NCBI GenBank assembly: GCA_963825415.1
Contig: CAWGTD010000003.1
Span: forward strand, 806,001-870,000
DNA length: 64,000 nucleotides
Direction of reading: 5' to 3'
Source: BP-464 sp963825415
GTDB lineage: Bacteria > Actinomycetota > Thermoleophilia > Solirubrobacterales > Solirubrobacteraceae
Part shown: piece by piece, positions 27,445 to 35,791 of the stretch
How the letters are laid out: each line of letters opens with the position of its first letter
Numbering within the stretch: the stretch's first letter is position 1
Program-made: the position numbers and the translations under genes
Notes under the pieces: generated by a model
Told to the model about the DNA's origin: nothing
What the model saw: only the letters and a program-made list of their open reading frames with translations
Databases searched by the model: none

Positions 27445-29504
27445 CGGGCGGCGGCGGCGGGCTGGCGCAACCGCTGCGCGGCCGCCAGCACTGCTTCGCG
27501 CGCGTCGGCGGGCTCGAGCACGACCGCGTCGCCGGCTTCCTTGAGCACCTCGCGCACCAGCCAGTCGGTGCCCGCGAACGCCAGCTCGACGACGACCGAG
27601 CCGTCGGCGAGCTCCTGGGCGACCGTCCGCTCCTCGCGTGCCCAGCGGGCGCGCTCGGGCGACACCCACACACGCGCGCGCGCCGACGCGGGAACCTCGC
27701 CGGTGCGCGGCCAGCCGTCGACGTCTGCCGCCGGGTCGACCTCGGGCCGCGGGGTGTAGCGCTCCTTCAGCGCCTCGGCGCCCTTGATCCGGTCCAGCCG
27801 GAAGTGGCGCACGTCATCGCGCGAGGGGTCGAAGGAGGCGACGTACCAGCCCTCGCGGCCGTTGATCAGCGCGTAGGGCTCGATCGTGCGCTCGATGAAC
27901 TCGTCCTCGTTGGGCTTGTAGTAGTCGAGGCGCAGCAGGCGCCGGCCCGCGATCGCCCGCGAGACGACCCGCGCGATCTTCGAGTCGTCGCCGCCGCTCT
28001 CCGCCACCTGGAGACCCTGCTCCATCGGGTCGGAGCCCAGCGCCTCGATGATCTTCTCGCGCGCGGAGGCCAGCGTGCCGGCGGGCAGGTGGTCGCCGAT
28101 CAGGTCGATCGCGGCGATCAGCGCCTTGGCCTCGACCGGCAGCAGCCGCGCGGGGCGCGCGAAGTTGTCGGAGTAGGGCTCGGGGTCGACCTCGATCGTC
28201 CCGTCGGCGGCGACCTCGGCGTAGAGCACGTAGGAGCCGCCGCCGAAGTTCACGACGTTGAGGACGTTGACGTCCTCGCGCAGCTCGGTGTCGGAGATCT
28301 GAAGGCGCTCGCAGACGTCGGCGGACTGCAACAGCTGGCCCGCGCGGCCGGCCTCGATCAGGATCGACGCCAGCGTCACGAGCCGGGCGAAGCGCTCGGG
28401 CCGGATGCCGTTCTCCTTGCGGCCGGCGGCGAGGTCCTCGGCCGGGGGCGCCTCGGCCGCGCGCTTGCGCCTGACCTCCGGCGCGAGCGCGAAGGGGTGC
28501 TCGTGGCGGTCGATCAGCAGCTCGATCCGGTCGGTGACCTCGGCGACCAGCTCATCGGGGCCCTCGACCGTCAGGTGCTCGCCGAGCGGCAGCACGAAGC
28601 TCGCCATCTGGCGCAGGTTCGCGAAGTCGGTGCGGAACGTGACCGGCCCGTCGTGGGCCACGATCTCGCCGAAGCGGCCGTAGTGGCGCTCGATCTGCCA
28701 CGCGATGCGCTCCGACACGCGCACCTCGGCGGTGCCGACGGTGTCGCCGAACTGCCACGCCGCGCGGCTGGCGTACTCGCGCGGATCGAAGTCCGTGGGC
28801 CGCTTGAAGTCGTGCTCGGCCTTGCTGGCGTAGGCGACCTTGCCGCGGATTCGCGAAAGCCGGAACACGCGAATCGCGCCGCGCTCGTGGGAATGGCCGA
28901 TGAGCGAGAACTGCCCGCCCTGGAAGAGCAGGTGGTAGGGGTCGACCTTCCGGGGCCCCACCTCGTCGCGTTCCATCGTGTAGTAGTCGAAGGTGATCGT
29001 CTTGTTGCGGAAGATCGCCGTCTCGACCTTGGCCAGGCGCCCCGACAGCTCGTGCCCGCCGGCCGAGCCGGTGATGCCCAGCGCGACGCCCTGCTGCTCG
29101 GGCGCGTTGAGCGGGCTGGGCCGGCCCCAGGAGATCTGCTGCAGCGCGAGCCGCAGCGGCTCGGCGTAGGCGAATTCACCATCGAGCAGCGACAGCGCGG
29201 TCTGGAGCGCCGCCAGCTCGGCGTCGGTGAACGCGATCGCCGGAAGGTGGAAGTTCTCCGGCCGCAGCGAGTAGTTCTCCTGCTCGGCGACGCCGTCGGC
29301 GGGGCGGTCGACCGACAGCTGGATCCCGAGCGATTCGAGCTCGGCGCGATCGGCGTAGAAACGTCGGGCGAAGGCGTCCTCGTTCATGCCGCTGTAGCCC
29401 TCGACGTCGCGGCGGATCTCGAGTGCCGTGACCGGCCTTCGCTCGGCCATCAGGTAGGAGATCAGCGAGAGCTGGCGGATGAGCTTTTCCGTGTCCTTGG
29501 CCAT
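27441..29504 (-). CDS. pafBC: PafB-PafC fusion: WYL-domain transcription regulator
   Basis: 687 residues with two tandem copies of an HTH plus WYL arrangement. The first HTH is near the N-terminus (RQLSLISYLMAERRPVTALE), with its WYL-type domain around 170-260 (TFDYYTMERDEVGPRKVDPY and LIGHSHERGAIRVFRLSRI). The second HTH is around 375-430 and the second WYL domain around 520-610 (RLDYYKPNEDEFIERTIEPY, WYVASFDPSRDDVRHFRLDR). Each half ends with a WCX-like extension. PafB and PafC are separate in mycobacteria but fused in some Actinobacteria; they activate a RecA-independent DNA-damage response by sensing ssDNA. The role here is taken from the family. It is divergent from the LuxR-type regulator 108 bp away. 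Confidence 0.9.
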   Translation of the reverse strand: MAKDTEKLIRQLSLISYLMAERRPVTALEIRRDVEGYSGMNEDAFARRFYADRAELESLGIQLSVDRPADGVAEQENYSLRPENFHLPAIAFTDAELAALQTALSLLDGEFAYAEPLRLALQQISWGRPSPLNAPEQQGVALGITGSAGGHELSGRLAKVETAIFRNKTITFDYYTMERDEVGPRKVDPYHLLFQGGQFSLIGHSHERGAIRVFRLSRIRGKVAYASKAEHDFKRPTDFDPREYASRAAWQFGDTVGTAEVRVSERIAWQIERHYGRFGEIVAHDGPVTFRTDFANLRQMASFVLPLGEHLTVEGPDELVAEVTDRIELLIDRHEHPFALAPEVRRKRAAEAPPAEDLAAGRKENGIRPERFARLVTLASILIEAGRAGQLLQSADVCERLQISDTELREDVNVLNVVNFGGGSYVLYAEVAADGTIEVDPEPYSDNFARPARLLPVEAKALIAAIDLIGDHLPAGTLASAREKIIEALGSDPMEQGLQVAESGGDDSKIARVVSRAIAGRRLLRLDYYKPNEDEFIERTIEPYALINGREGWYVASFDPSRDDVRHFRLDRIKGAEALKERYTPRPEVDPAADVDGWPRTGEVPASARARVWVSPERARWAREERTVAQELADGSVVVELAFAGTDWLVREVLKEAGDAVVLEPADAREAVLAAAQRLRQPAAAAR

Positions 29505-29597
29505 CGACGGTCCACCTTAGATATCGCCTGCAGGCGGCGGGCGAATCGGGCGCAGATTCGTCCCGCTTTTTGCGGCGTTTGGCTGGTGGGCAAGGTA

Positions 29598-29611
29598 GGT
29601 TGGCACCAACC
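29598..29611. promoter_or_regulatory. Inverted repeat at ribosome-binding region of LuxR-type regulator
   Basis: GGTTGG-CA-CCAACC ends two bases before the ATG at 29613. It could be an operator or a hairpin that hides the weak AAGGTAGG ribosome-binding site; neither is proven. Confidence 0.35.
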
Positions 29612-29612
29612 C

Positions 29613-30254
29613 ATGCCCAAGCTGATGATCGTCGACGACCACGAGGCCCTGCGCGAGGGTCTGGAGGTCATGCTCACCAACAGCGGCCACGAGGTCGTCG
29701 GGGTCGCGGGCAACGTGGCCTCCGCCGTCGACCTCGTCACGGTCACCAATCCCGACATCGCGATCGTCGACATCAGGCTTCCGGACGGCAGCGGGATCGC
29801 GTTGACCCGCGAGCTGCTCGCGCGCCGGCCGGAGCTCGGCGTGATCCTCTACACGGGCGACAGCGACGCCGAGCTGCTCTACGAGGGGCTGGACTCCGGA
29901 GCCCGCGGCTACGCGCTGAAGGCGGGCTCGATGGAGGAGCTCGGCGCGGCGATCGAACGGGTCGCGTCCGGCGGCTCCTACGTCGATCCGCGGCTGGACC
30001 GGATCCTGCTCTCGCCGCGGGCGACCGCGCGGCTGCCCCAGCTCTCGCCGCGCGAGCGCGAGATCATGCATTTGATGGCCGAGGGCCGGACCGCCGAGGC
30101 GATCGGCTCGGAGATCAACGTCTCGGTCGAGACGGTCCGCACGCACGTGCGCAACGTGATCCGCAAGCTCCAGGCGCGCAACCGCGTGCACGCGATCGCC
30201 ATCGCGCTCGAGCGCGGCGAGATCGCGCTGGATCCCGACCGCGACGATCGATGA
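29613..30254 (+). CDS. LuxR/NarL-type response regulator
   Basis: 213 residues. The receiver domain (1-120) carries the acidic pair Asp8/Asp9, phospho-acceptor Asp53 (IAIVDIRLPDGSG), Thr81 and Lys103 (YALKAG). The C-terminal LuxR HTH (about 143-205) reads LSPREREIMHLMAEGRTAEA, then VSVETVRTHVRNVIRKL. It should therefore be a phosphorylation-dependent DNA-binding regulator. Its stop overlaps the start of a 70-residue DHp-only protein (ATGA), and a receiver-only protein follows. No complete histidine kinase is encoded next to it. It is divergent from the PafBC-like gene. An inverted repeat sits just before its start. Confidence 0.92.
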   Translation: MPKLMIVDDHEALREGLEVMLTNSGHEVVGVAGNVASAVDLVTVTNPDIAIVDIRLPDGSGIALTRELLARRPELGVILYTGDSDAELLYEGLDSGARGYALKAGSMEELGAAIERVASGGSYVDPRLDRILLSPRATARLPQLSPREREIMHLMAEGRTAEAIGSEINVSVETVRTHVRNVIRKLQARNRVHAIAIALERGEIALDPDRDDR

Positions 30255-30463
30255 CGCCGGCCGGCGGGCCGGGCGCCGGCGACGACGAGCGCGTGCGCAA
30301 GCTCGTCCACGACCTGCGCACGCCGGCGACGATCATCGGCGGCTTCGCCGACCTGCTCGCTCGCGGCGGGCCGGAGCTGACCGAGGAGCGCCGGGCGGAA
30401 TTCGTCGCGCGGATCGCCGACGCCGCCCGCGAGCTCAACGACATCCTGGACGCCCAGCGCTAG
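30251..30463 (+). CDS. Stand-alone histidine-kinase DHp (HisKA) domain protein
   Basis: 70 residues. The whole protein is one helical-hairpin dimerisation/phosphotransfer domain with the H-box VHDLRTPATIIGGFADLL; the phospho-accepting His is residue 20 and is followed by the Asp and the LRTP of HisKA. The second helix (EERRAEFVARIADAARELND) completes it, and the frame stops normally. There is no N, G1 or G2 box, no sensor and no membrane segment. Translation is coupled to the LuxR-type regulator (ATGA overlap), and a receiver-only protein begins 21 bp later. It could act as a phosphotransfer hub or as a kinase-binding decoy. All three frames after the stop were considered and I saw no lost ATPase domain. 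Confidence 0.78.
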   Translation: MTPAGGPGAGDDERVRKLVHDLRTPATIIGGFADLLARGGPELTEERRAEFVARIADAARELNDILDAQR

Positions 30464-30484
30464 CGCCTGCTAGAACGCCGGGTG

Positions 30485-30865
30485 ATGGGGGGGCTCACGG
30501 CGATCGTCTGCGACGACGCACCAGGGTTTCGCGCGCTGCTCACCGCACTGCTGCAGGAGGCCGGTCTCGATGTCGTGGCCGAGGCCGACTCGTGGGAGGC
30601 GACCGAGCGGCTCTCGCCCGGCATCGACGCGATCGTCGTAGACCTCTGGATGCCGGAGCTCGACGTCGCGGCGCTCGCCCGGGTTCGCGCCGCCTCACCG
30701 CACTCGGCGCTCGCTGTCGTCACCGCGCTACGCGTCGCCGACGCCGCCCACCATGTCGAAGACGTCGACGTCGACCTGCTCCTGGCGAAGACAGAACCGC
30801 CGCTGCAGATCGCCGCGAAGATCGCCGACTGCGCGCAGAGACGCGCGGACCTCCGCCCGGCCTGA
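30485..30865 (+). CDS. Receiver-only (CheY-like) response regulator
   Basis: 126 residues from ATG at 30485; a GTG directly in front (30482) is an alternative. It is a single receiver domain with Asp10/Asp11, phospho-acceptor Asp53 (AIVVDLWMPELD), Thr80 and Lys102 (LLAKTEPP). There is no output domain. Single-domain receivers relay phosphate or bind partner proteins. Its position 21 bp after a DHp-only protein that itself overlaps a LuxR-type regulator suggests a small phosphorelay. The kinase feeding it is not in the window. It converges with the HD exoribonuclease gene over a shared hairpin. Confidence 0.88.
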   Translation: MGGLTAIVCDDAPGFRALLTALLQEAGLDVVAEADSWEATERLSPGIDAIVVDLWMPELDVAALARVRAASPHSALAVVTALRVADAAHHVEDVDVDLLLAKTEPPLQIAAKIADCAQRRADLRPA

Positions 30866-30875
30866 AGCTAGGCCG
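30858..30875. terminator. Hairpin across convergent stop codons
   Basis: CGGCCT-GAAGCT-AGGCCG forms a 6-bp stem. The stops of the receiver gene (TGA, plus strand) and the exoribonuclease gene (TAG, minus strand) are within it, so it may act in both directions. No T-run. Confidence 0.5.
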
Positions 30876-31911
30876 CTTGCGCCTGCTCGGCCTCGTCGGC
30901 CGCTTCCGGCGCGGCCTGAAGCCCGAACCACGCGCCCGCGTCGAGCGCGCGGTCGAACCCCGACCAGGTCTGCCCGTTCGACAGCTGCTTCTCGAGCCGG
31001 TCGAACGAGCCGAGGCGCCCGCCGAGGTTGTCGATCATGTGCACGAGCGTGGCCTCGCGCGTGCAGGGCACGACAGGACTGCCGTGGGCGAGCGAGCCGT
31101 GGTGGCTGAGGATGATGTGCAGCACAGCGCGGGCGAGGCCCGGCGGGAAGCCCGGCAGGTCCTCGATCGCGCGGCGCACGCGGTAGTAGCCCAGCGGGAT
31201 CTCGCCCTGAAGGCGGCCGTCGTCGGTGAAGTCGATCGCCGTCGTCGGCTCGGCCGTGTAGGCCTCGAGCTTGCCGATGTCGTGCAGCAGCGCGCCGGTG
31301 ACCGCAACGTCGCGATCGACACCGGGGAAGGTGGCGCTGATCGCGCCGACGGCCTGGGCGACCGACAGGCAGTGCTCGAGCAGCCCGTGCCGGTAGGCCT
31401 GGTGGAAGAACTTCGCAGCGGGGGCACTGCGGTAGAGCGGCCAGGTCTCCGAGCCCTCGGAGAAGAAGCGCGCGAGCAGCTCGCTCAAGTGCGGGTTGCG
31501 GACCGTGGCCAGCAGCTCGCGCAGGTCGGCCTCCATCTGCTCGGCCGAGCGCGGCGGGCCGTCGAGCAGCTCGGCCAGGTCGAACGAGTCGGGCGACGGG
31601 CGGCGCAGCGCGCGCACGGTGACCTGCGGCCCGTAACGCGGATGGGCGCCGAAGCGGCCGAGCACGCGCACAGGCGCGCCGGCCTCACAGAGACCGCGCA
31701 GCTGGTCGACGCCGTCCCACACCATCGCCGGCACGCTGCCCGAGCGGTCGGCGAGGACGAGCTTGATGAACTCCCCGCCGTCGCGCTTCTGGCGCGCCTC
31801 GACCTCGCGGACCAGCATGACCTGATCGATGTCGCAGCCGTCTTCGAGGTCCCGCACGAGCACGGTCGGCAAACTAGACAGGGAGGCGGACGAACTAGGG
31901 TGCGTGCTCAC
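30868..31911 (-). CDS. OB-fold/HD-domain 3'-5' exoribonuclease, YhaM-like
   Basis: 347 residues from GTG at 31911. The N-terminal half is an OB-fold nucleic-acid-binding domain (about 20-105, with FIKLVLADRSGSVPAMVWDG). The C-terminal half is an HD phosphohydrolase domain (about 150-310) with HGLLEHCLSVAQ, the metal site GALLHDIGKLEAY, and ILSHHGSLAHGSP. This order is that of the YhaM/CBF1 family, 3'-5' exoribonucleases that also act on single-stranded DNA ends in vitro. The C-terminus ends in an Ala/Glu-rich tail. It is divergent from the DHA2 transporter (56 bp) and stands alone, convergent with the phosphorelay cassette. Confidence 0.85.
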   Translation of the reverse strand: MSTHPSSSASLSSLPTVLVRDLEDGCDIDQVMLVREVEARQKRDGGEFIKLVLADRSGSVPAMVWDGVDQLRGLCEAGAPVRVLGRFGAHPRYGPQVTVRALRRPSPDSFDLAELLDGPPRSAEQMEADLRELLATVRNPHLSELLARFFSEGSETWPLYRSAPAAKFFHQAYRHGLLEHCLSVAQAVGAISATFPGVDRDVAVTGALLHDIGKLEAYTAEPTTAIDFTDDGRLQGEIPLGYYRVRRAIEDLPGFPPGLARAVLHIILSHHGSLAHGSPVVPCTREATLVHMIDNLGGRLGSFDRLEKQLSNGQTWSGFDRALDAGAWFGLQAAPEAADEAEQAQAA

Positions 31912-31967
31912 CCTGAAGAGGTCGGTGTCGGAGGGGCGACGCTGACACGTGACGAAGCGAGGGCGTG

Positions 31968-33458
31968 ATGAGCAACGACGTGCACCGGTGGTGGACCCTC
32001 GGCGCGGTCTGCGTCGCCACGTTCATGCTGCTGATCGACATCACGATCGTCAACGTGGCGCTGCCGGCGATCGCGGCGGACCTCGGCTCGTCGTTCACAG
32101 ACCTGCAGTGGGTGGTCGATGCCTACGCGCTGTCGCTGGCGTCGCTGCTGCTGACGGCGGGCTCCCTGGCCGACCTCTTCGGCCGCCGCCGGATCTTCGT
32201 GATCGGCCTCACGCTCTTCACGCTCTCGTCGCTGCTGTGCGGCCTGGCGACGACACCCACGTTCCTGACGCTGGCCCGAGCGGCCCAGGGGATCGGCGGC
32301 GCGGCGATGTTCGCGACCTCGCTGGCGCTGCTCGCGCAGGCCTTCCACGGGCCGGAGCGCGGCACGGCGTTCGGCATCTGGGGCGCGACGATCGGTGCCG
32401 CGGTGGCGATCGGCCCGCTGGTCGGCGGTGCGCTGACCGAGCACGTCAGCTGGGAGTCGATCTTCCTCATCAACCTCCCGATCGGCGTCGCCGCCATCGC
32501 CGTGACCCTCGCGCGCGTGCGCGAATCGAGTGATCCCGAGCACGGCGGCGTCGACTGGCCGGGGCTGGTGACCTTCTCCGGCGGGCTGTTCCTGCTGGTC
32601 TTCGCGCTGGTGCGCGGCAACGCCGAGGGCTGGACCAGCGGGCTGATCCTCGGCTTCCTGATCGGCTCCGCGGTGCTGCTGGTGGCCTTCGTGGTGGTCG
32701 AGTCGCGGCGGGACAAGCCGATGTTCGACCTCTCGCTGTTCCGCAAGCCGGCGTTTGCCGGCGCCGCGATCGCCGCCTTCGCGATGTCCGCCGGAATGTT
32801 CTCGATGTTCCTGTACCTGACGCTGTACCTGCAGAACACGCTCGGCCTCTCGCCCCTGGAGACCGGTGTGCGCTTCCTGCCGATGACGGTCGTGTCGTTC
32901 TTCGCCGCGCCGCTGTCGGGGCGCCTGCAGGTGAAGGTCCCTGTCCGCTGGCTGTTCGGCGCCGGGCTCGGCCTCGTCGGGATCGGCCTGCTGCTGATGC
33001 GCGACATCGACGCGGGGTCGGGATGGACCGCACTGCTGGCCGGGTTCATCGTCGCCGGCGCCGGCATCGGCACCACCAACCCGGCGCTGGCCACCACGGC
33101 GGTGGGTGTCGTCGAGCCGCGGCGCAGCGGCATGGGGTCGGGGATCAACAACACCTTCCGCCAGGTCGGCGTCGCCACCGGGATCGCCGGGCTCGGAGCG
33201 CTGTTCGAGCATCTGCTCGTGTCGAAGTTGGGCCACGGCATCTCGGGGCAGGCCCTGGCCACCGGCAACCCGCAGGTGGTTCCCGCCGCGATGCGCCATG
33301 AGTTTCTGGTCGCCTACACGGGCGCGCTGGACACGCTGCTGCTGGTGGGCGCGCTCGTCTGCCTTGTCGCTGCCGTCCTCTCGGCATGGCTGGTTCGCCC
33401 GCAGGACTTCATTGCCAGCCAAGGTGCAGCTGCCGCCGAGGCGCCGGCGGCCGCGTAA
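31968..33458 (+). CDS. DHA2-family MFS drug transporter (EmrB/QacA type)
   Basis: 496 residues from ATG at 31968; GTG at 31965 is an alternative. About 14 membrane segments can be traced. Family marks are the first helix FMLLIDITIVNVALPAIA with its buried Asp, the loop LADLFGRRRIFVIG (motif A), the GPLVGGALTEHVSWESIFLI stretch (motif C-like with the WR/WE-F-x-INLP turn) and the extra central helices typical of DHA2. Members are proton antiporters exporting toxic organics or lipids. The next gene, a PhaC-like synthase, begins 9 bp later, so the two are probably co-transcribed; the link in function is unknown. Confidence 0.9.
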   Translation: MSNDVHRWWTLGAVCVATFMLLIDITIVNVALPAIAADLGSSFTDLQWVVDAYALSLASLLLTAGSLADLFGRRRIFVIGLTLFTLSSLLCGLATTPTFLTLARAAQGIGGAAMFATSLALLAQAFHGPERGTAFGIWGATIGAAVAIGPLVGGALTEHVSWESIFLINLPIGVAAIAVTLARVRESSDPEHGGVDWPGLVTFSGGLFLLVFALVRGNAEGWTSGLILGFLIGSAVLLVAFVVVESRRDKPMFDLSLFRKPAFAGAAIAAFAMSAGMFSMFLYLTLYLQNTLGLSPLETGVRFLPMTVVSFFAAPLSGRLQVKVPVRWLFGAGLGLVGIGLLLMRDIDAGSGWTALLAGFIVAGAGIGTTNPALATTAVGVVEPRRSGMGSGINNTFRQVGVATGIAGLGALFEHLLVSKLGHGISGQALATGNPQVVPAAMRHEFLVAYTGALDTLLLVGALVCLVAAVLSAWLVRPQDFIASQGAAAAEAPAAA

Positions 33459-33467
33459 CGTTCGCGC

Positions 33468-34578
33468 GTGGCCTCGCTGCTTCCGATCCCGCGCCCCGAC
33501 CGCTTCGGCGACGCGGCCGCGAACACATGGGACATCGTCTTCCGTGGCGGTGTGGCCGACCTGCGCCACACACCGGCGCGGATCATCGACGAGGGCCCGA
33601 AGCGAACGGTCTACCGCTACCTGACGCCCGAGGACGAGCGGCCGGCACGCGCGTTGCCCGTGCTGCTGGTGCCACCGCTCGCCGCCCCGACGATCTGCTT
33701 CGACCTGCGGCGCGGCTGCTCGCTCGCCGAGCACCTGCTCGCGCTCGGACACCCCACCTACCTGCTCGAGTACGGGGACATCGGCTACTCCGACAAGGAG
33801 CTCGGCCTCGAGCACTGGGTCGAGGACATCATCCCCAACGCGGTGCGGCGCGTCAGCGAGGACGCCGGCGGCGCCCCGGTGCAGCTGGTCGGCTGGTGCC
33901 TCGGCGGGATCATGTCGCTGCTCGCCGCCGCCGGTGACCGCGACCTGCCGATCAACTCGATCGCCATGGTCGCCAGCCCGTTCGACTTCACGCAGGTGCG
34001 GATCATGGCCCCGATCCGGCCGGTCGCCAACCTGACCAACGGCCTGTTGCTGACCGCCGTGTACCGCGCGCTCGGCGGCGCTCCCGCACCGCTCGTGCGG
34101 CGCGCGTTCCAGCTCAGCTCGCTGGACAAGTACGTGACCAAGCCGCTCGCCGTCCTCTCCAACCTGCACGACCGCGACTTCCTCGCGCAGATCGAGGCGG
34201 TCGATCACTTCACGGCCAACATGCACGCCTACCCCGGGCGCACGATCGGTCAGCTCTACCACCGCTTCTTCCGGGTCAACGATCTCGCCGACGGCGTGCT
34301 CGAATTGACTCGATCGCCGCATCGACCTCGCCGACGCGCGCGTCCCCGTGCTCTCCGTGGCCGGCACGACCGACGTGCTGGCACCCAGGCCCGCCGTCCA
34401 CCACGTGGGCGAGCTGCTGCCCAACGCTCCGCAGGTGCGCCTCGAGACGGCGCCCGGCGGGCACCTCGGCGTGCTCACCGGCCGCTCGGCCAAGCGCACG
34501 ACGTGGAAGTACATCGACGACTTCCTCGGCGAGCACACGCCCCGCACCGCGCAGCGTCCGTTGCGCGTCGTCGCCTAG
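33468..34578 (+). pseudogene. PhaC-like polyhydroxyalkanoate synthase (class III size), one frameshift
   Basis: About 369 residues once repaired, the length of class III PhaC. Start is GTG at 33468. The alpha/beta-hydrolase fold is clear. The nucleophile motif is VGWCLGG with Cys144, the lipase-like box G-x-C-x-G that separates PHA synthases from esterases. Downstream are VAGTTDVLAP (catalytic Asp) and PGGHLGVLTG (catalytic His). Homology changes frame at about 34308-34312 (after VLEL, continuing DRRIDLADARVPVL), which fits one extra base. PhaC polymerises hydroxyacyl-CoA; class III normally needs a PhaE partner, which is not seen nearby. It follows the MFS gene by 9 bp. The break is likely a sequencing indel. 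Confidence 0.82.
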
Positions 34579-34646
34579 CGTCGGGATTCGTCAGTTCGGT
34601 AGCAGCCTGCGCGCGTCTCGCCGCCCGTGGCGGCGTCCGGCTCCTC

Positions 34647-34667
34647 GCCTGTACCACCAGTACAGGC
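34647..34667. terminator. 8-bp hairpin after the PhaC-like gene
   Basis: GCCTGTAC-CACCA-GTACAGGC is a perfect stem 69 bp after the PhaC-like stop and about 100 bp before the transpeptidase start. It is followed by TTCGTCGTCG rather than a T-run. It may end the MFS-PhaC transcript or be an operator for the next gene. Confidence 0.45.
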
Positions 34668-34767
34668 TTCGTCGTCGTCCACCCCCACGAACGACGATCC
34701 GGCCCGCAGTCTGAGACCGAACTTTCAAACCACGACGCTGCGCCATCTGGCCCCTATCCTCGGGCAG

Positions 34768-35784
34768 ATGCGTGTGCGCCTGACCGTAGTCGCCGCGGTG
34801 GCGAGCCTCGCGTTCGCCGCCCCGACCGCGCATGCCGACGACCGGGTCATCCCGACGGGCGTGGGAGCCGCGGGAATCGATCTCGGGGGCATGACCGTCG
34901 ACCAGGCCGCCGCGACGCTCGATGGCGCTCTCACCGCACACCTGCAGCGCGACCTCGTCTACGAGGTGGCCGGTGTGGCCTACCGGCTGAGCATGCAGCA
35001 GGCGAAGTTCCGCTTCGACCCGCTGATCACCGCCAAGCGGGCGGCCAACGTCCCGCCCCCACCGCCGCCCGATCCCGCCGTGACGCCGGCGGGTGGCGCC
35101 GCCCCGACCGTCGAGGTGCCGCTGGCGCTGAGCCACTCGCGCCTGGCCGTCCGGTCGTGGATCGCCGAGGTCGCGCGCCAGGCCTACCGAGCCCCCCGTG
35201 ACGCCTCGGTGCGGATCACGCTGCGCCACATCCGCCTGCGCCGGGCCGTCGTCGGGCGCGACCTCAACAAGGTCGCCGCCGCCCGCGACGTCGACACCTC
35301 GCTGGACACCAACGGCTCGCGCCTGCTCGGCCGCCGCCTGCGCCATCTCTACCCGCGCCTGAACGCCAACCGCATCCGCCGCCTCTACAACACGGTCGTG
35401 ACCGTGGACCGCTCGCACTTCACCCTGCGCCTCTTCAAGAACCTACGTGTCGTCAAGCGCTACGGCATCGCCGTCGGCATGGCCGGCCTGGAGACGCCGT
35501 CGGGCCGCTACCGGATCCAGTCCAAGCAGGTCGACCCGGCCTGGCACGTGCCGAACAGCCCGTGGGCGGGGTCGCTGGCCGGCCAGACGATCCCCGGCGG
35601 CCGCTACGACAACCCGCTGCGGGCGCGCTGGCTGGGGATCGCCAACGGTGTCGGAATCCACGGCACGTCGGAGGACTGGTCGATCGGGTCGCGCGCCTCC
35701 CACGGCTGCATCCGCATGCACGTCAGCGACGTGATCAGGCTGTACCGGCGCGTGCCTCTGGGCACGACCGTGCTGATCGGCTGA
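34768..35784 (+). CDS. Secreted L,D-transpeptidase (YkuD domain)
   Basis: 338 residues from ATG at 34768, with a signal peptide ending at AHA/DD (about residue 23). The middle part (25-210) resembles the substrate-side domain often found before YkuD domains and includes a proline-rich stretch (PPPPPPDP near 95). The C-terminal YkuD domain (about 215-338) has the catalytic pattern GIHGTSEDWSIG then ASHGCIRMHVSDV, with the nucleophilic Cys in SHGC. Such enzymes make 3-3 crosslinks in peptidoglycan or attach proteins to it. The start is preceded by a long untranslated stretch with a hairpin. It converges with the fatty-acid hydroxylase gene 7 bp away. Confidence 0.92.
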   Translation: MRVRLTVVAAVASLAFAAPTAHADDRVIPTGVGAAGIDLGGMTVDQAAATLDGALTAHLQRDLVYEVAGVAYRLSMQQAKFRFDPLITAKRAANVPPPPPPDPAVTPAGGAAPTVEVPLALSHSRLAVRSWIAEVARQAYRAPRDASVRITLRHIRLRRAVVGRDLNKVAAARDVDTSLDTNGSRLLGRRLRHLYPRLNANRIRRLYNTVVTVDRSHFTLRLFKNLRVVKRYGIAVGMAGLETPSGRYRIQSKQVDPAWHVPNSPWAGSLAGQTIPGGRYDNPLRARWLGIANGVGIHGTSEDWSIGSRASHGCIRMHVSDVIRLYRRVPLGTTVLIG

Positions 35785-35791
35785 GCGAGCT

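Noticed and set aside
30251..30463. DHp-only protein as a truncated kinase
   Set aside because: The three frames after the stop up to the next gene (21 bp) leave no space for an ATPase domain, so truncation by a nearby indel is not supported.
31908..34547. Minus-strand open frame of 879 codons opposite the MFS and PhaC-like genes
   Set aside because: Low-complexity His/Arg/Glu/Gln composition typical of shadows; the plus-strand genes are unmistakable.
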